Assembly: GCA_015680905.1 (NCBI GenBank)
Contig: CM027378.1
Location: 76,909,501 to 76,973,500, forward strand
Direction of reading: 5' to 3'
Source: Coptis chinensis
Lineage: Eukaryota > Streptophyta > Magnoliopsida > Ranunculales > Ranunculaceae
DNA: 64,000 bases
Part shown: positions 35,248 to 47,444 of the stretch, in pieces
Position numbering within the stretch: the first letter of the stretch is position 1
Layout of the letters: each line of letters opens with the position of its first letter
Made by a program: the position numbers and the translations under genes
The notes under the pieces: generated by a model
Database searches by the model: none
Told to the model about the DNA's origin: nothing
Seen by the model: only the letters and a program-made list of their open reading frames with translations

Positions 35248-37657
35248 CTCCTTCACGATATCGTCCGCCAATGAACTTGCACCGGATCAAATTGTATGCC
35301 TCCATGAACTCGTTCTATGCATCGTCTGGAATCGCAGTCCCACCCAATTGTAGGCCTTGATTGAGCAAGCGAGAAATTTCATCGACGACGGGGTGCTGTC
35401 AAAATTAAAACGAAAAACTACATTAGTATATACATTTACATTTATAAAATACCAAAACAAAACAAAACAAAAATTAACGTTGTAAGATATTAACTCACTA
35501 GATTATGATATGGAAGACTCTGTAGGGAGTAGTGACTAAGATGATCAGGGTTTATCATTCGAATATGACTATTGTTTTCGTACCAACTCATGTATCTACT
35601 AACACACTCCCATGGATAAGACGGAATGGGTCCTCGTTATTCAAGTTGAATAAAGTGATTCTGCCATTTACTCCAGTAGGAAGATGCAATATTAAATTTC
35701 ACATCATACCCGCGTCCGGAAGTAGTTCGCGTCGAGGTCTTTGGTCTTGGGGGATCTGAGGGTACAAACTGCATATGACCCAACCGACGCGACAACCCCT
35801 CGCAAACATTGTATCGCTTTCGACATTATCAAGAAAGCATATAAATCCCTCGAAAAATGCTATTTCATCCACCGCCGTAGCCGTCGGACTTCAACTTCAA
35901 CATAGGGATACCATTCAACCCGTCAAATAACATATGATCGAGGAAATTAATCATTAACCACATACTAATAATATCAATTAATAAGTAAAACTATTTACAT
36001 ACAAAAATGCTTACATCGGTACAAGTCATATTATCAATGGTGGCTCGGTATGCTTCAATGCATTTGTTGTGCTAGCATAAAAAGACCGAAATGTAATCGA
36101 GTACCTATGAGCATCGGACATGCTCAACCGATAGTCCTCATTTGGGTATGGCCCGAACACCGAGAAGTACTCATAAATCCATGCCTACATTAATATAGAC
36201 ACCCGCCAATATTGTAATAGATAGATAAAATTGACATTGAAAAGAAAAACAAAAAACTAATACACGTAGGAGAGTGAAATAGCCCGAAACACCCTTCACC
36301 TTGGCACTTGTGGCGGTCCCAAGACCCACAGATAAGTAAGCCGGTAAAGCACCCCACGCGTAGTCTCTGATCTCGGCAAATTTCGAAAGCAGTCTCAGAT
36401 AACAAACGGGAATTGCAGTTCCAGACATGTCGGTGAAGGCGGTACATCCAAAGAAAAATAACAGATAAGCTCTCATAGCAAACTACACCTCTTTTTGGGT
36501 TGACGCCTTCTTCACAACAACCCCATTTTCATCACGTAAATCTTCATTTGTTACCTTCCCAGCAAACTGCTTCATCAAGAAATCCATCCTAACTTTGGAA
36601 GTGAACTTATTGGATTTCATCTCCGCATCTATCTTATCCATGGGTATGCCAAGATGTTTGTGGAGGAGTCTTTTTTTGTTCATTCCAGGTCAAATCGTGT
36701 CCCCGATCCACGCTTTGCCTCTCGATCGAAACTCCTAAGAGTTGGGAAACATCGTCCAACATGATTGTCATCTCGCCCCACGGCATATGAAACGTGTTGG
36801 TCTCGGATGCCACCTCTCCACAAACGCGAGACCAACACAAGATCCCGATGCTCAGTATACACCTAAGACCCAGAGCACATAAGCCGGTCCTTTGAAGCTC
36901 CACGTGAAAAGTAGAACGGTCGAACACTCTCCGATGATGATATTCCATTGTACCAACTTGTTTAGGTGCCCATGGCACTTCAACACCCCTCGCCCGCCTA
37001 AAACAACAAAAACTTAGTATTAATGTATGCACAAGTTTCAGTAATACAAAATTTAAATACTAATAGACACTATATGATAATATTACCCCCCTCCCAAACA
37101 TCGCGAGAGCCACGCACACTACATAGTCATACAACGGATGTGACACACAAGGGCCACCTCCATAAACACCTCTCTTGAACTCCAAGTCATTGTTAGACTT
37201 TCTCACAATATTCACCGGAGGTGCAGTACATGGACTTCCTCGTCATTCTCCTCCTCCTCCTCCTCCGTCCTCTTCCTCCTCGTCGGGTCTCCTCTTACGC
37301 ATCATCAACACCCTCTTCTTCACTATCATCATGACTTAGAACTACACTCTTCCCACGATCCATATGTACGTCATCGTCATCGTCATCGTCATCTACATCT
37401 ACATCTACATCACTCAGAATTGTCCTCTTTCTTCTCTTTTGATTTCCTAACTCTACACCACTTACAACATTACTGGGATCATCCGCTTTCCGATCCCCTC
37501 TACGAACTGATGCCGAAGTGGTTGTTCTCCTTCCTCTCTTTTTCTCAGGCTCCTCATCACGACCCGAACTACTACTCCCCCCACCTAACAACTTCTTAGC
37601 ACCCGTGAAAACACTTTTTGCTGCATTTTTCACATTCACATTCTTTGTTCGAGGCAT
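35248..37657 (-). pseudogene. Plant mobile domain (PMD/MAIN-like) gene, broken
   Basis: Minus-strand translation shows a plant mobile domain protein. A basic-acidic N-terminus starts at 37657 (MPRTKNVNVKNAAKSVFTGA) and contains poly-Asp. Next come VYGGGPCVSHPLYDYVV (about 37120-37175), RGVEVPWAPKQ (about 36960-36995), the diagnostic FHMPWGEMTIMLDDVSQLLG (about 36735-36795), FTSKVRMDFLMKQFAG (about 36560-36610), AWGALPAYLSVGLGTATSAK (about 36300-36360) and EYFSVFGPYPNEDYRLSM (about 36115-36170). C-terminal blocks follow: LSRRLGHMQFVPSDPPRPKT (about 35740-35800), YMSWYENN and a tail to 35248. Frameshifts or introns separate the blocks and some in-frame stops are present, so it is probably non-functional here. 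PMD proteins include Arabidopsis MAIN and MAIL1; related copies are known inside MULEs and Ty3/gypsy elements. Function inside the transposon is unknown. Confidence 0.75.
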
Positions 37658-38807
37658 TGCTACAAAATAAATAGGAGTTAAAAATAAGATATTCAACTAA
37701 TTCAAATTGTTGCAATACCAACGTGAAAAAACAAAGAACGAAATAAGGTGGTGTGCATGCTATCTAGGCAAACTATACTCTATTAAATCCCCCCTCCACA
37801 CACTAACAAAAAAAACCCAATCTAATTCAAGCATGCGAAATCGACTAGGAAAACTTTGCGAGAACGACTCATGTAAAACTTTAAAGCCGCCATGGAGATA
37901 ATGAACATCGAAAAAAGAAGCACATTTGTAAAACGAAAATAGTTGACGCGGCATAAGAGAAAGACAATATAAGAGCTGAAGCTCGATGGGGAAAATGAAA
38001 GGGCCATAATCTCACGAGTGGAGGAACGAAGAAAGATCAACATCAAAGGGGAACAACTGTCGATACTCGATCTTAAGTCTCTAACTCAAAAACTAATGAA
38101 TATGAACTGAGTGTAGAAGCTATTAAAGTCACAGTTGTATACATAGCACATCAAGATCAAGAAGTCAGAGAAAACTGTAGAGTCGAATGCATCTACTTTG
38201 CATATATATATATAGCAGGAGGCATTATAGAAAAATTGCTATCAGTTATTAAGTTGGATTCGAGTATATGGCATAGATGCAAGTTAAATGCAGCCACGTG
38301 GTCTTGAGTTTGAGGCAAGTACAGTGTCGGCGATACACATTAATGAATTTTGGCGTCTTTCTTGCTAGTTTGGGACGTCCAACATAAACTAAAATGTCAA
38401 AAACTTTTAATCTTTTAGTTAAGCGTCACACTCCTACTATGATTTGCATGTACAAAATGGGTGTCTAGAATTCAAAAGAATTAAATCAAACATAACATTA
38501 TATAAAAAAAAAAAAGATAGAAAGATAGAACAGTTACCTAAAACAGAGCTATATATTTATTTTGAATCAAGCAAGCAGTACTCCAGTCGATATGGCCTCA
38601 AATAAAAATCTAGTGATATCAACAAGAGAGACAATAAGTTCATAACTTCATTGCTTGATTTAATGATTTATTTATTTTGAACTTGGATAAACATAACATT
38701 GATGTCTCTGTCTCCATTTCTATAAATCGAAAAAATTAAAAATATAAATAACTTAAACAGTCAAAAATCCCAATGTACATAAACAATGTAAATAACTTAA
38801 ACATCAA

Positions 38808-39215
38808 AACTCTGACAGAGTTCAAAACTCTGATAGAGTTCAAAACTCTGACAGAGTTCACCGAATATGCTACTTCACCGAACTCTGAAAGAGTTCAAAA
38901 CTCTGATAGAGTTCACTGAATATGTGTTTGTCACCGAACTCTGATAGAGTTCACAGAATATGTGTTTGTCACCGAACTCTGATAGAGTTCACCAAATATG
39001 TGTTTGTCACCGAACTCTGATAGAGTTCACCGAACTCTGACAGAATTCACCGAATATGCTACTTCACCGAACTCTGATAGAGTTCACCGAATATGTATTT
39101 GTCACCGAACTCTGATAGAGTTCACCGAACTCTGACAGAGTTGACCGAATATGCTAGTTCACCGAACTCTGATAGAATTCAAAACTCTGACAGAGTTCAC
39201 CGAATATGCTACTTC
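38808..39215. repeat. Array of 17-bp near-palindromes
   Basis: About 14 copies of GAACTCTGAYAGAGTTC, alternating between back-to-back pairs and pairs separated by CACCGAATATGYTACTTCAC or CACCGAATATGTGTTTGTCA spacers. Shorter arrays of the same motif lie at 29889-30150 and 40230-40350, so the motif occurs in both MULE arms. Confidence 0.85.
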
Positions 39216-39329
39216 ACCGAGTTTTCAATGTTACAAAAGCAATTTTGTCAATAGTGTTAAACTCTTAATGGATCATCGAGTAAAACCTCTAGCGATCATC
39301 AAGGTAGTAGTAAGTCACTACCTTCTATA

Positions 39330-40010
39330 TTTCTAGCCTAGCAGGTGTCGTTGAAAATTGGCATGGGATTGATGATTTTATTCACAACCAATAGAAATGG
39401 CATTTAGAGATTGGCTATAAACACCCCACGGTATAGAAGAACATATTGGAGTTTTAAACAAGCAAATTGAGGGAGATGACATTACTTGTTCTGCTATAAA
39501 CACCTCTAAGTTGTCGAATGGCTTCAACTTCAACTAGAAGTTGAGAATTTGCATAGGAAATCAGAAGCAACTTCCACGGTTAAATGCACGGCTTATTCAT
39601 ACCGCTTCTATTGCCTTGAGTTCTTGGAAAATGATGAGATCATTCCTCCGTAACTGTAAAGCTAGGCATTACATGCCCATAATAATTCCTTAGTACCCCC
39701 TCTATAGCCCACACTATGTGAGTTTACAAAACCATCGGTGTTTTATGCGACACCACATAAAATGAGCAAATGCAATAGCATCTTTTGAAGGAGGAAACCA
39801 TGTGTTGCTCACCGATCTATTATATAAACCACGGATCATCACTAAAATCATTCTTCGTCATTTCGGGCCGATAAAGAAAAAACATGTGCACTTTCAACAT
39901 TTGAGATCCTAACCGATGTGATCAAGTCTAGGAGTAGGACCCAAAACGGTGCTATTGCCATACCAAACTTGTACATATAAAGAGTAAAAGGAATATGAAT
40001 AAACCATAAG
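39330..40010 (-). pseudogene. RNase H-like (LINE-type) fragment inside MULE arm
   Basis: On the minus strand, pieces such as FQELKAIEAV, ISRAFNRGSCF and LKLKPFDNLEVFIAEQ resemble the middle of the LINE-type RNase H-like domain (E-L-K-A-I-E-A helix). Stops and frameshifts are present. It interrupts the near-palindrome arrays, so it arrived after they formed or was captured within the arm. Confidence 0.45.
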
Positions 40011-40988
40011 CTTAGGCAGGTAGGACAGAGAGAAAGAGAGAGAGAGAGATTGAGTGAGTTAAGGTTTGGTTAAAATGATAACTTATAATGAAAGCGAATG
40101 AGTACATATTTCTAAGCGATTGATATCATAGATTAGTAGCGAGACTAGCAAAGATTGATATCATAGATTATCACCGAACTCGGCGAATCACGGCATGAAG
40201 AATAATAACGAGTTGAAAGCTCGACAAAGTTCACGAACTCGACATAGTTCAAAACTCTGACAGAATACGGCATGAAGAATACGACAGAGTTCAAAACTCT
40301 GACAGAGTTCACCAAACTCTGATAGAGTTCAAAGCTCTGACAGAGTTCAAAACTTTGACAGAATACGGCATGAAGAATACGGCAATGAAAATACCATTAA
40401 AGCAAAGTTTACCTCAAACACAGAAACTTGTTTACTTCCAAGTTTCGCGTTTTAAACAACAATATAAACAATTTCATACCCAATTCATACTTGTTTACTT
40501 GTCTAAGTTCATAAACAGTTGAACCAAGCGTTTTAAACTTGTTTACTTGTCTAAGTTCATACCCAATTTCGTGTTTTAAACAACAATATAAACAACATCC
40601 AAGAATAAAGTTTACTACTAGGTTAGTTCATACCCAATTTCGTTTTAAACAACAATATAAACAACATCCAAGAATAAAGTTTACTAGGTTTATTTCAAAC
40701 GAATCCAAGCTAATTAAATAAAAAATCAAACGAATTAAAAGAGGAAAAATACCTTAATCCAGAAGCTTGGTTCAAACTGGAGAAGAAGAAGCTGAGAGAG
40801 AGAGAGAACCCAATTTCGTGATTTTTGTGATTTTCATTTTTTTTATTTTTATTTTGAAATACCTCTAAATTTTAAAATATCGGTTTTATCAGTGGTTTAG
40901 ATCTTCAGATCTTGAGGGCGAGATCGGACGGCTGAGGAGAAGAGTGAGATAAGAGTGTCACTATAAGAGTGGCACTCTGAAGACAAAC

Positions 40989-40990
<2 letters not shown>

Positions 40991-41039
<49 letters not shown>

Positions 41040-41451
41040 TATCCCCTTTAAATTTCCTATAAATAAAACTCCCCACCGGGACAAATTAGGAAACGAAAAA
41101 ATCAAATGAAAACGTAACTGTTATGTTTCCATTGACTGGATTTTTTCGTTTCCTAATTTGTCCTGGTTGCTCTTATCTAATTACATCAACCAAGACAAAA
41201 TATAATACATAAATTGTTGTCTAACAAGGACATATGTATCATTCAATACGTTAATGATTATTTATTATAGTAGGCCCAAAAAATAAAACTCAAATAGCAA
41301 CTTTCGTAGACGTTGGATAATTGTTGTTTATCTTTATCAAACTACCTTTAATTCACATTCATAATTACCAGATGTGCCTTCTCTTCTCTTTTTCATTTGC
41401 AGTTCATAGGGACACACGTGCACTATTATTGGGATTCCAAACTTTCCTTAC
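40991..41451. repeat. TA microsatellite and 24-bp perfect inverted repeat
   Basis: A TA run at about 40992-41042 borders the MULE. Next, 41080-41103 (GACAAATTAGGAAACGAAAA...) is the perfect reverse complement of 41139-41162, leaving a 35-bp loop. No gene recognised in the remainder. Confidence 0.7.
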
Positions 41452-42192
41452 GGCTCTGTTTGGCAGTGTGAATAGAGAGTCCATATTCAGAAATTGGTGA
41501 CGTGGCAGTCATGTTTATCTTGTATAGGTGTTTTTGGTCCGTCAAAATGTGGATACTCTAGTAAGCCTTGAATTGCAGGAACACAAAAGTGTGGATAAAA
41601 GCAAATCCAAAGGAAAAGTCCAGATTCACTAAAAACGTGTTTTTCTATCCATGAAAGAGAAAAAAAATAAAAATAATAAAACACATAAAGAATGTTTTTC
41701 CCATCTCTTTCTCCTCCTCCTCTCTCTCTTTTCATGGGAATCTTATTAATGGAACTATAAATCTTATGTTTTTTTTCTCCACCTTTTTTATTTTCTCACA
41801 TTAAAACTTTTTTTTCCTCCAAAAGTAGTGTTTAAATCTTCACATTATTAATCAAATTGGGATTTTTTTTTTTTTTTGAGATGTTTTTGTATAAATCAAT
41901 TGGGTGCTTATGTATTCAATATTTAATTAGAGTTTTTTTTTTTTTTTTTTTTCTTTATTTTGTTTATTAGTTTTTAAGTTTTATTTTGCAAATTTTGTAT
42001 ATGATTTTTTTTTTAGTTTTTCTTTTGTATGATATAAAAAATGAGTATATAGGTGTGAATGTCAACCAAACAGTAGCCAAGTAAAACATGTGATAGGATA
42101 AGAGGCAGACACACAAGTACTCCATCTCATGACTTGTATCACCTAATCATAGTTACGTAATACAATATCTCTTGCAGCCAAACAGAGCCTAC
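41449..42192. mobile_element. Harbinger-like MITE, 738 bp
   Basis: Perfect inverted termini GGCTCTGTTTGG (41452-41463) and CCAAACAGAGCC (42178-42189), flanked by TAC on both sides (41449-41451, 42190-42192). A 3-bp duplication and a GG-CTGTTTGG-like end fit PIF/Harbinger, though the classic duplication is TWA. The interior is T-rich without coding sequence. Confidence 0.65.
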
Positions 42193-43730
42193 ACCAACTC
42201 CACCATTTATCAATCTCATAACCTCATTCATTGGTTGATGGGTTTAGGGCCGGTTACTTTTCTATTTTATATCCGCCTAAAATTTTTGGAAGGTTTTATG
42301 GACTTGTTTTGTTGAGGAGGTTTATGGGCTTGGCTAATTGAATTGGGAACTGCCATTACTAAATTTGGATCGACAAACCCAACTACCAATTCCAAACTCT
42401 TCCACAGCCTATTTTTTCATCTCTAATCACACAAGTCACTTTGACTGATAACAATAAAAAAATTGTTTCCCACCATTATATAGATAGATATATATATATT
42501 TTTTATTTTGGAAGTACAATATATTGTCTTTGCTTACATTGTACACTATTCTCCTTTTTTTTAATTTGATTAGTTCGGTAAGAAAAGTATAGAGATACAC
42601 GTAATCTATGTGGGTATTAACAGCTCATGGTTAATTTCACGCTCATCAAGCGTGCACAAAATGCTAGTAGTAATAATATACCGTCCGTAGTACTGTACAT
42701 AGAGTATAAACATGGGCTCAACTACATATAGTAGAGACAGGCAGACAGTCAACTTTATTGTTTCGTTGTTGTCAGCAGTGTACAACCTATGGCAGTTCAT
42801 AATTCATACACATGTGAAGACGCACGTAGCCAAGCCAACCACAGTATGCGCGCCCCGTATGCGCGGGATGTTGTCTTCAGAAGTTTCATCCTTGCAGCGT
42901 AGCTTTATACACGTTTTGCATTTTCCGCGCCTTCCAACTTTTTCCACTTTTCCGCACTGGGTTCTTTATTCTTTAATAAACATCTACAATTCTACATTAT
43001 ATACACTGGTTGTTGCTGTTTAGGCGTTTAGCATTATATATGGTGCAAGTGTGCAACGTCCCTTGCTGTACACCAAATAAAATAATCCTCATTCCGATCC
43101 TCTAGAGATTTTTGTACGCATGCACTAACTAGTAACCACAATATGCTTTTGGAACAGCGAACAGATTACCGAATATGATTTGCGTCCAACATCCTAAATC
43201 CACACCTCACAATTAATAATTTGGTGGAACATGTATCCACACCTCGCAAATCCATGTCCATGTATTTTGATGAGTAACTGAATTTGAAGTGGGATGGATA
43301 TTGTTCAATGCCCTCTGGGGAAATGGAATGGGTTTAAATACATTGTAACTTGTGATTTTGTTGGAACGGGATTTTGCATCATATGTACAATATCTAGAGA
43401 TAAATCAGACTTAAGTAGCTGCCGTGATTGATTCTGAGGATAAGCAACAATATTGGGACAACAAGCACTTGGGCGGCATTCATAATGTACCTAAAGTAGT
43501 GTTTTCTAATTATACATAAATGATAAATCAATAATTTTCATTCTGTCTTCGACACCCTTTAATGGAGATACGAAAATATATGGAACCCAAGCTGGGAACC
43601 TCATGAAGCAACTAAATAGGTAATGTAACTAAGTACTGATCCTAATACAAGCTATAACCAACGCTCAGCTGGTACGCTGAAGACTAAGGTATAGAAACTC
43701 GGAAAGAAATTCACACTAATAATTGAACAC
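42193..43730. other. Intergenic, 3' of the EPFL gene
   Basis: No gene recognised. It includes a TA-rich patch at 42480-42500. The open frames at 42606-43023 have no family features. The EPFL transcript 3' end must lie near 43730 and below. Confidence 0.45.
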
Positions 43731-45166
43731 CTAAGGCATGTACAACTTGTTCCCACATTTGCATCTCCAGGCTTCTGGATAGTACTCGGTGGGGGCAGAT
43801 GTTCCTGGGGGGACTGGGACATGAACAGGTTTGCATGGAGTGCATCTCCCGCATTTCGACGTACATCGAGGAGGATAGGATCCAAGCCCATTCAAATGCC
43901 TCCTGCTCGTCCTCAATGTGTTGAACCAATTCCTTCGGCTTATAGATCTTGAGCTTGAAATCACCTCTTTTTCTCCTGATTTCTTCGTAGACTTCTCTGT
44001 TCCCTGCATCATATTTCATATATATGATTTCTTTAATAATCAGTCAGGGTCACAATGCGTAGTATACCAATATATGTTGGCAGTGCAATGCTCAATGTCC
44101 AAATGAATTTGAGAAATAAATAACTATGAGGTTACAAAAGCTTCCGAAAATTTGCTTTACACTAGTATAGAACTGTAAATGATCATACATGTATCAAAAA
44201 ATGTATATCAGTCGCGTTAAAGAAATACATCATATACACAATTCATCTTGCAACATAGACTCCATCATAAAGCATAAAACGATAATTGGGCATGACAATT
44301 TCCATGAATTTTTGTCAGATTCCTATTGGATTATCCAAAATGCCACTGCGTACTTCTTTCGCACTTCCATGGTCCATGGACGATTCATAGACACCCCTAA
44401 AACAAAAACAAAGCTTCCAATAATGTTTTATTTTATTTCTTCTTTTTGCACTAAAATTTTGTCCATTTCGTCAAACCACCCTTACTAATCCAATGACTAT
44501 AAGTACTAAGAAAAGTGTATGATATGCTGCACTTGTTTTCACTGTTTTATCTGATAAAACAGTAATTTAGTTCAGTTTAACAGTTAAAACTAGCTATACT
44601 TCTACAGTTCAACTTCACGGGTTTGGAATTTGATTAAACACAGTTCCGGTCAAACCGCTGACTATGTAATCCGTAAAACTACCGGTGCCAAGACCCCACG
44701 TACGAAAAAACTCGAAATTGCAAGAACCACCTTATCGTTTCCAACAGTGAACCCGGCACATTGTAGCATGAACTAATATTCATTTCGAAACGAAAATTTG
44801 GAATTTAAGCTATACCTTGATATAGCCATGTGAGTCTTTAAGAGATGAACTTAAGATATCTGCAATAGATAAGAGAGAAAGTGAGAAAGAAAGAAACGAG
44901 AAAATGATGTGAAATTTTGCATTGAAATCTGCTAAATATTGCTGAAAATCAAGATGGGAAATCTTACATTTGCTTATAAATGACTAAACTTAGCAGAAGC
45001 AATAAATGGAAAAATAAGATATTTTGAACTTACCAAGACGCACAGTTCTGGAACCAATAGTGCAGAGTAGAAGAACAGAGATAGTCAATAACAGACATGT
45101 GGATAATACACAGTAGAAAAAAGGTGTTCTAGAAATGAAACGCCTTCTAATTCTTTTCCACTCCAT
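43731..45166 (-). CDS. EPIDERMAL PATTERNING FACTOR-like peptide (EPFL4/5/6 clade)
   Basis: Three exons on the minus strand: 45034-45166, 44816-44859 and 43731-44003, joined by GT-AG sites into 450 bp (149 residues). Residues 1-18 are basic (MEWKRIRRRFISRTPFFY). Residues 17-38 form a hydrophobic signal or signal-anchor segment (CVLSTCLLLTISVLLLC). A basic linker with RRNWFNTLRTSRRHLNGLGS precedes the mature peptide. The C-terminus PPRCTSKCGRCTPCKPVH ... EAWRCKCGNKLYMP has six cysteines and is nearly identical to EPFL4/5/6 peptides. These are secreted, disulfide-bonded ligands of ERECTA-family receptor kinases that control stem growth, inflorescence architecture and stomatal patterning. I do not assign one paralogue number. 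The ATG at 45166 is the first in frame; an upstream in-frame TTG at 45172 is not a start. The 812-bp intron 44004-44815 holds nothing recognisable. Confidence 0.9.
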
Positions 45167-47242
45167 GAACAAGTAAGAGAAAGAGAGTTGAAACAGAAGA
45201 ACAAGTGTTGATCAGGTTATGAGCTATGTTTTGCCTTTTTTAGCTTGAGTTCTCGAGATCTACGTTTTGGGTTTTATTCCAACCCCCCATGCAAGTGTCA
45301 GTGCTAACCATCCCTTCACAACTCACTTCTTCTCCAAACCCAAAACCCAAAACCCAGTCCTTTTTTTACACTTTTTGGTTTGGGGAAATTTCGTTTGATG
45401 AATAAAGAAAGAAGAGAACAAGTACTAGAGTTTTTTGTGAAAAGAACCTTTCAAAGGGTTACAGATATAGAAGACAAAGGAAAGAATTTAATAAATATTG
45501 TTGCAGTGGAACCTATCCTTCTCTCTTCCCCTGCTTCTGCTTCTGCTGCTGCTGCTTCTTCTTGGCGTCTAACTTCTCTGTTGTATGGAGTTGTCTGTCA
45601 CCAAGTGAAGAAAATATACGTAACTTTCTTGGTCATTGGCTTATAAACCTGATTGGCTTATTAACTGACGAAACTGCCCTCAGGTTCTGTAAAATAAAGT
45701 GTGAAGGTGTGATGTCAAAAGAGAATTGGCAAATTCTTTCTAATATCATTTTATACAATTTTCTATCATTGATTGATGAGATCAATTATTCACCTCGAAA
45801 CTTAATTTTGAGCCGAAAAACTTCGACAAACTGACCAATGTGAGCATTTTAACTTATATAATAAATAATCAATGGAAAAAAAAAATAGTAATAGTAATAA
45901 TAACAATAATAATCTGAGCCCTAATTGATTTTAGAGCTCGTGAAATTATAATCATGTATGCCTAGTGATGCTACAACTTTTATTGTCCTATCAAGCAAAA
46001 GATGAAGAGTTCTCAAATTATATGAGATAATGCAGAGTTTTCTTTTTTGAAAGGTTTGCTTTTATTTTCTAATTACATGCTTGAAAAAAAAAACAAGGAA
46101 AAAGTGCAACTTTCTATTGCCGCGATATGAGTAATAAATTATTGAAGCTTTATATTTGGCTTGTACTAGTTCATTTAAAACCACTTTTATGTTATGCGCA
46201 TGCATGCGACACTAAAATACTAAATGGGCCAAAGGATCACGGTTCTTCTATCTTCACGTCTTCTAACTTAATTGAAGTACACCAAGCCAATAACCCAATC
46301 ACTCGATGTACTATGTGATCTAAATTTTGGCCCACACTAGTCTTAAATTAAACAAGATAATTATGTATGGTACCATGTACAAGTTCATCAATGTGATGTT
46401 GCATTCATTTTATATATTTTGGTCAAGAGGGGTAGCATATTTTCTTAATGTCTTATTTAATTGGCTCTTTGCTGCTACAGGAACCAAATTTTGTGCCATT
46501 TTTACGGGCGAAAAGGATTCAAAGCTCACCAAATTCGGCCTTTGTTTTAGGAGATGAAACATATGATGGAGAAAGCTTATAAAACTAGAGTGATTTAAGG
46601 AACTTGTAAGGAAGAATGTATCCAATTATGAAGAAATAATTGAGTACGTGAAGGAGAGAACAGACACATTGTTTACTGCTGGAAAACATGTAGAAGTTCT
46701 GAAGTCTGGAGCATCTCTAGGCAGCTTGTCGGAAACATGTCCTCTACTATTTCCCTGAATTCATCTACATGGACATCGTCAGCTGTGACTTGATCAAATA
46801 TTTTACCCTCATCGAACAACTTATCGTCTTATACTGGGTCGATCTAAAACAGATGCCTAAGAGCACCGATCAGCATTATGAATTTATGATTAAGACCGTC
46901 AAATTATAATTTGGTAATGAAATTGGACCACTATTGTTTTTTTCTCTTTTTTTGCGGCATTGGAAAGGGATATATATTTTTCCCTCGTTCTGAAAGGCCC
47001 TTTTAACATTGTGCTGAATAGCATTGTTAAATTTCACCATGCATGAAAATTAAAGTGTCCTCACAGCAGTTTTAATATTGTACGGTTATGTAGTCGTTCT
47101 TTAAATTCTAAATGTAACTTGCGTAGTGTTTTTTGCTATTTCGGAATTCAGACATCTACTCGATCGGTCTTGTACAAGCTACACTAGCATCTGGTCGACT
47201 GATTTTGTAAATGCCAAAACTGATACTAGCTAGTGCTAGTCC

Positions 47243-47276
<34 letters not shown>

Positions 47277-47440
47277 TTTTCCTGTTTTTTGGCCTGGTGA
47301 AGGTGGTGAAGGCTAGTCCTACTCAAGAAATTAAATTTTGTTTTTGGTTATTGTTTTAGTGACCACAGAAAACAAAAATATAAATTTTTTCACAAAAAGT
47401 AAGAGAGAAAATTAAATATGCGAATACATCAACAAAAATA
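45167..47440. other. Intergenic, upstream of the EPFL gene
   Basis: Includes the EPFL promoter, but I could not choose a specific TATA box. A GA-rich tract lies just upstream of the ATG (45173-45190). An ATT microsatellite lies at about 47243-47276. Short open frames (45380-45834, 46127-46625) resemble no family I know. Confidence 0.45.
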
Positions 47441-47444
47441 AAAA

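Larger units (their letters stand above)
29369..40990. mobile_element. Composite Mutator-like element (MULE), 11.6 kb
   Basis: The left terminus CGGTTTGTCTAGAGTGCCAC (29369-29388) and the inverted right terminus CGGTTTGTCTTCAGAGTGCC (ending 40990) open imperfect inverted arms of about 200 bp. Both include TAGTGACACTCTTATCTCAC, a CTCGCCCTCAAGATCTGAAG block and ACCGATATT. Subterminal inverted homology extends to 30260 on the left and down to about 38697 on the right. The element sits in a TA microsatellite, so the expected 9-bp duplication cannot be resolved. It carries a FAR1-type transposase relic (plus), a plant-mobile-domain gene relic (minus), a foldback, and an RNase H-like insertion in the right arm. 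Confidence 0.8.
38697..40990 (-). repeat. Right inverted arm of the MULE, expanded
   Basis: Inverted counterpart of 29369-30260 but 2.3 kb long. It holds the transposase-leader copy (38700-38815), about 14 near-palindromes GAACTCTGATAGAGTTC with CACCGAATATG spacers (38808-39215), an RNase H-like insertion (39330-40010), about five more near-palindromes (40230-40350), and the terminal repeat (about 40775-40990). Confidence 0.75.

Noticed and set aside
38808-39215. Regularly spaced repeats that superficially resemble a CRISPR array
   Set aside because: The spacers are themselves repeated, the units are near-palindromes inside a plant transposon arm, and there are no cas genes. Eukaryotic context.
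40539-40721. Open frame with repeated FKQQYKQHPRIKFT
   Set aside because: It reflects a local direct duplication of non-coding MULE arm sequence.
43711-44019. 102-residue minus-strand frame overlapping the EPFL exon
   Set aside because: It is the wrong frame of the EPFL third exon; the correct frame contains the six-cysteine peptide.
44990-45172. 60-residue open frame starting at 45172
   Set aside because: Its first codon is TTG. The true EPFL exon starts at the ATG at 45166 and is spliced at 45034, before the end of this frame.
46690-46860. Possible minus-strand coding scrap (VDEFREIVEDMF-like)
   Set aside because: Too short, with stops close by and no family I can name.
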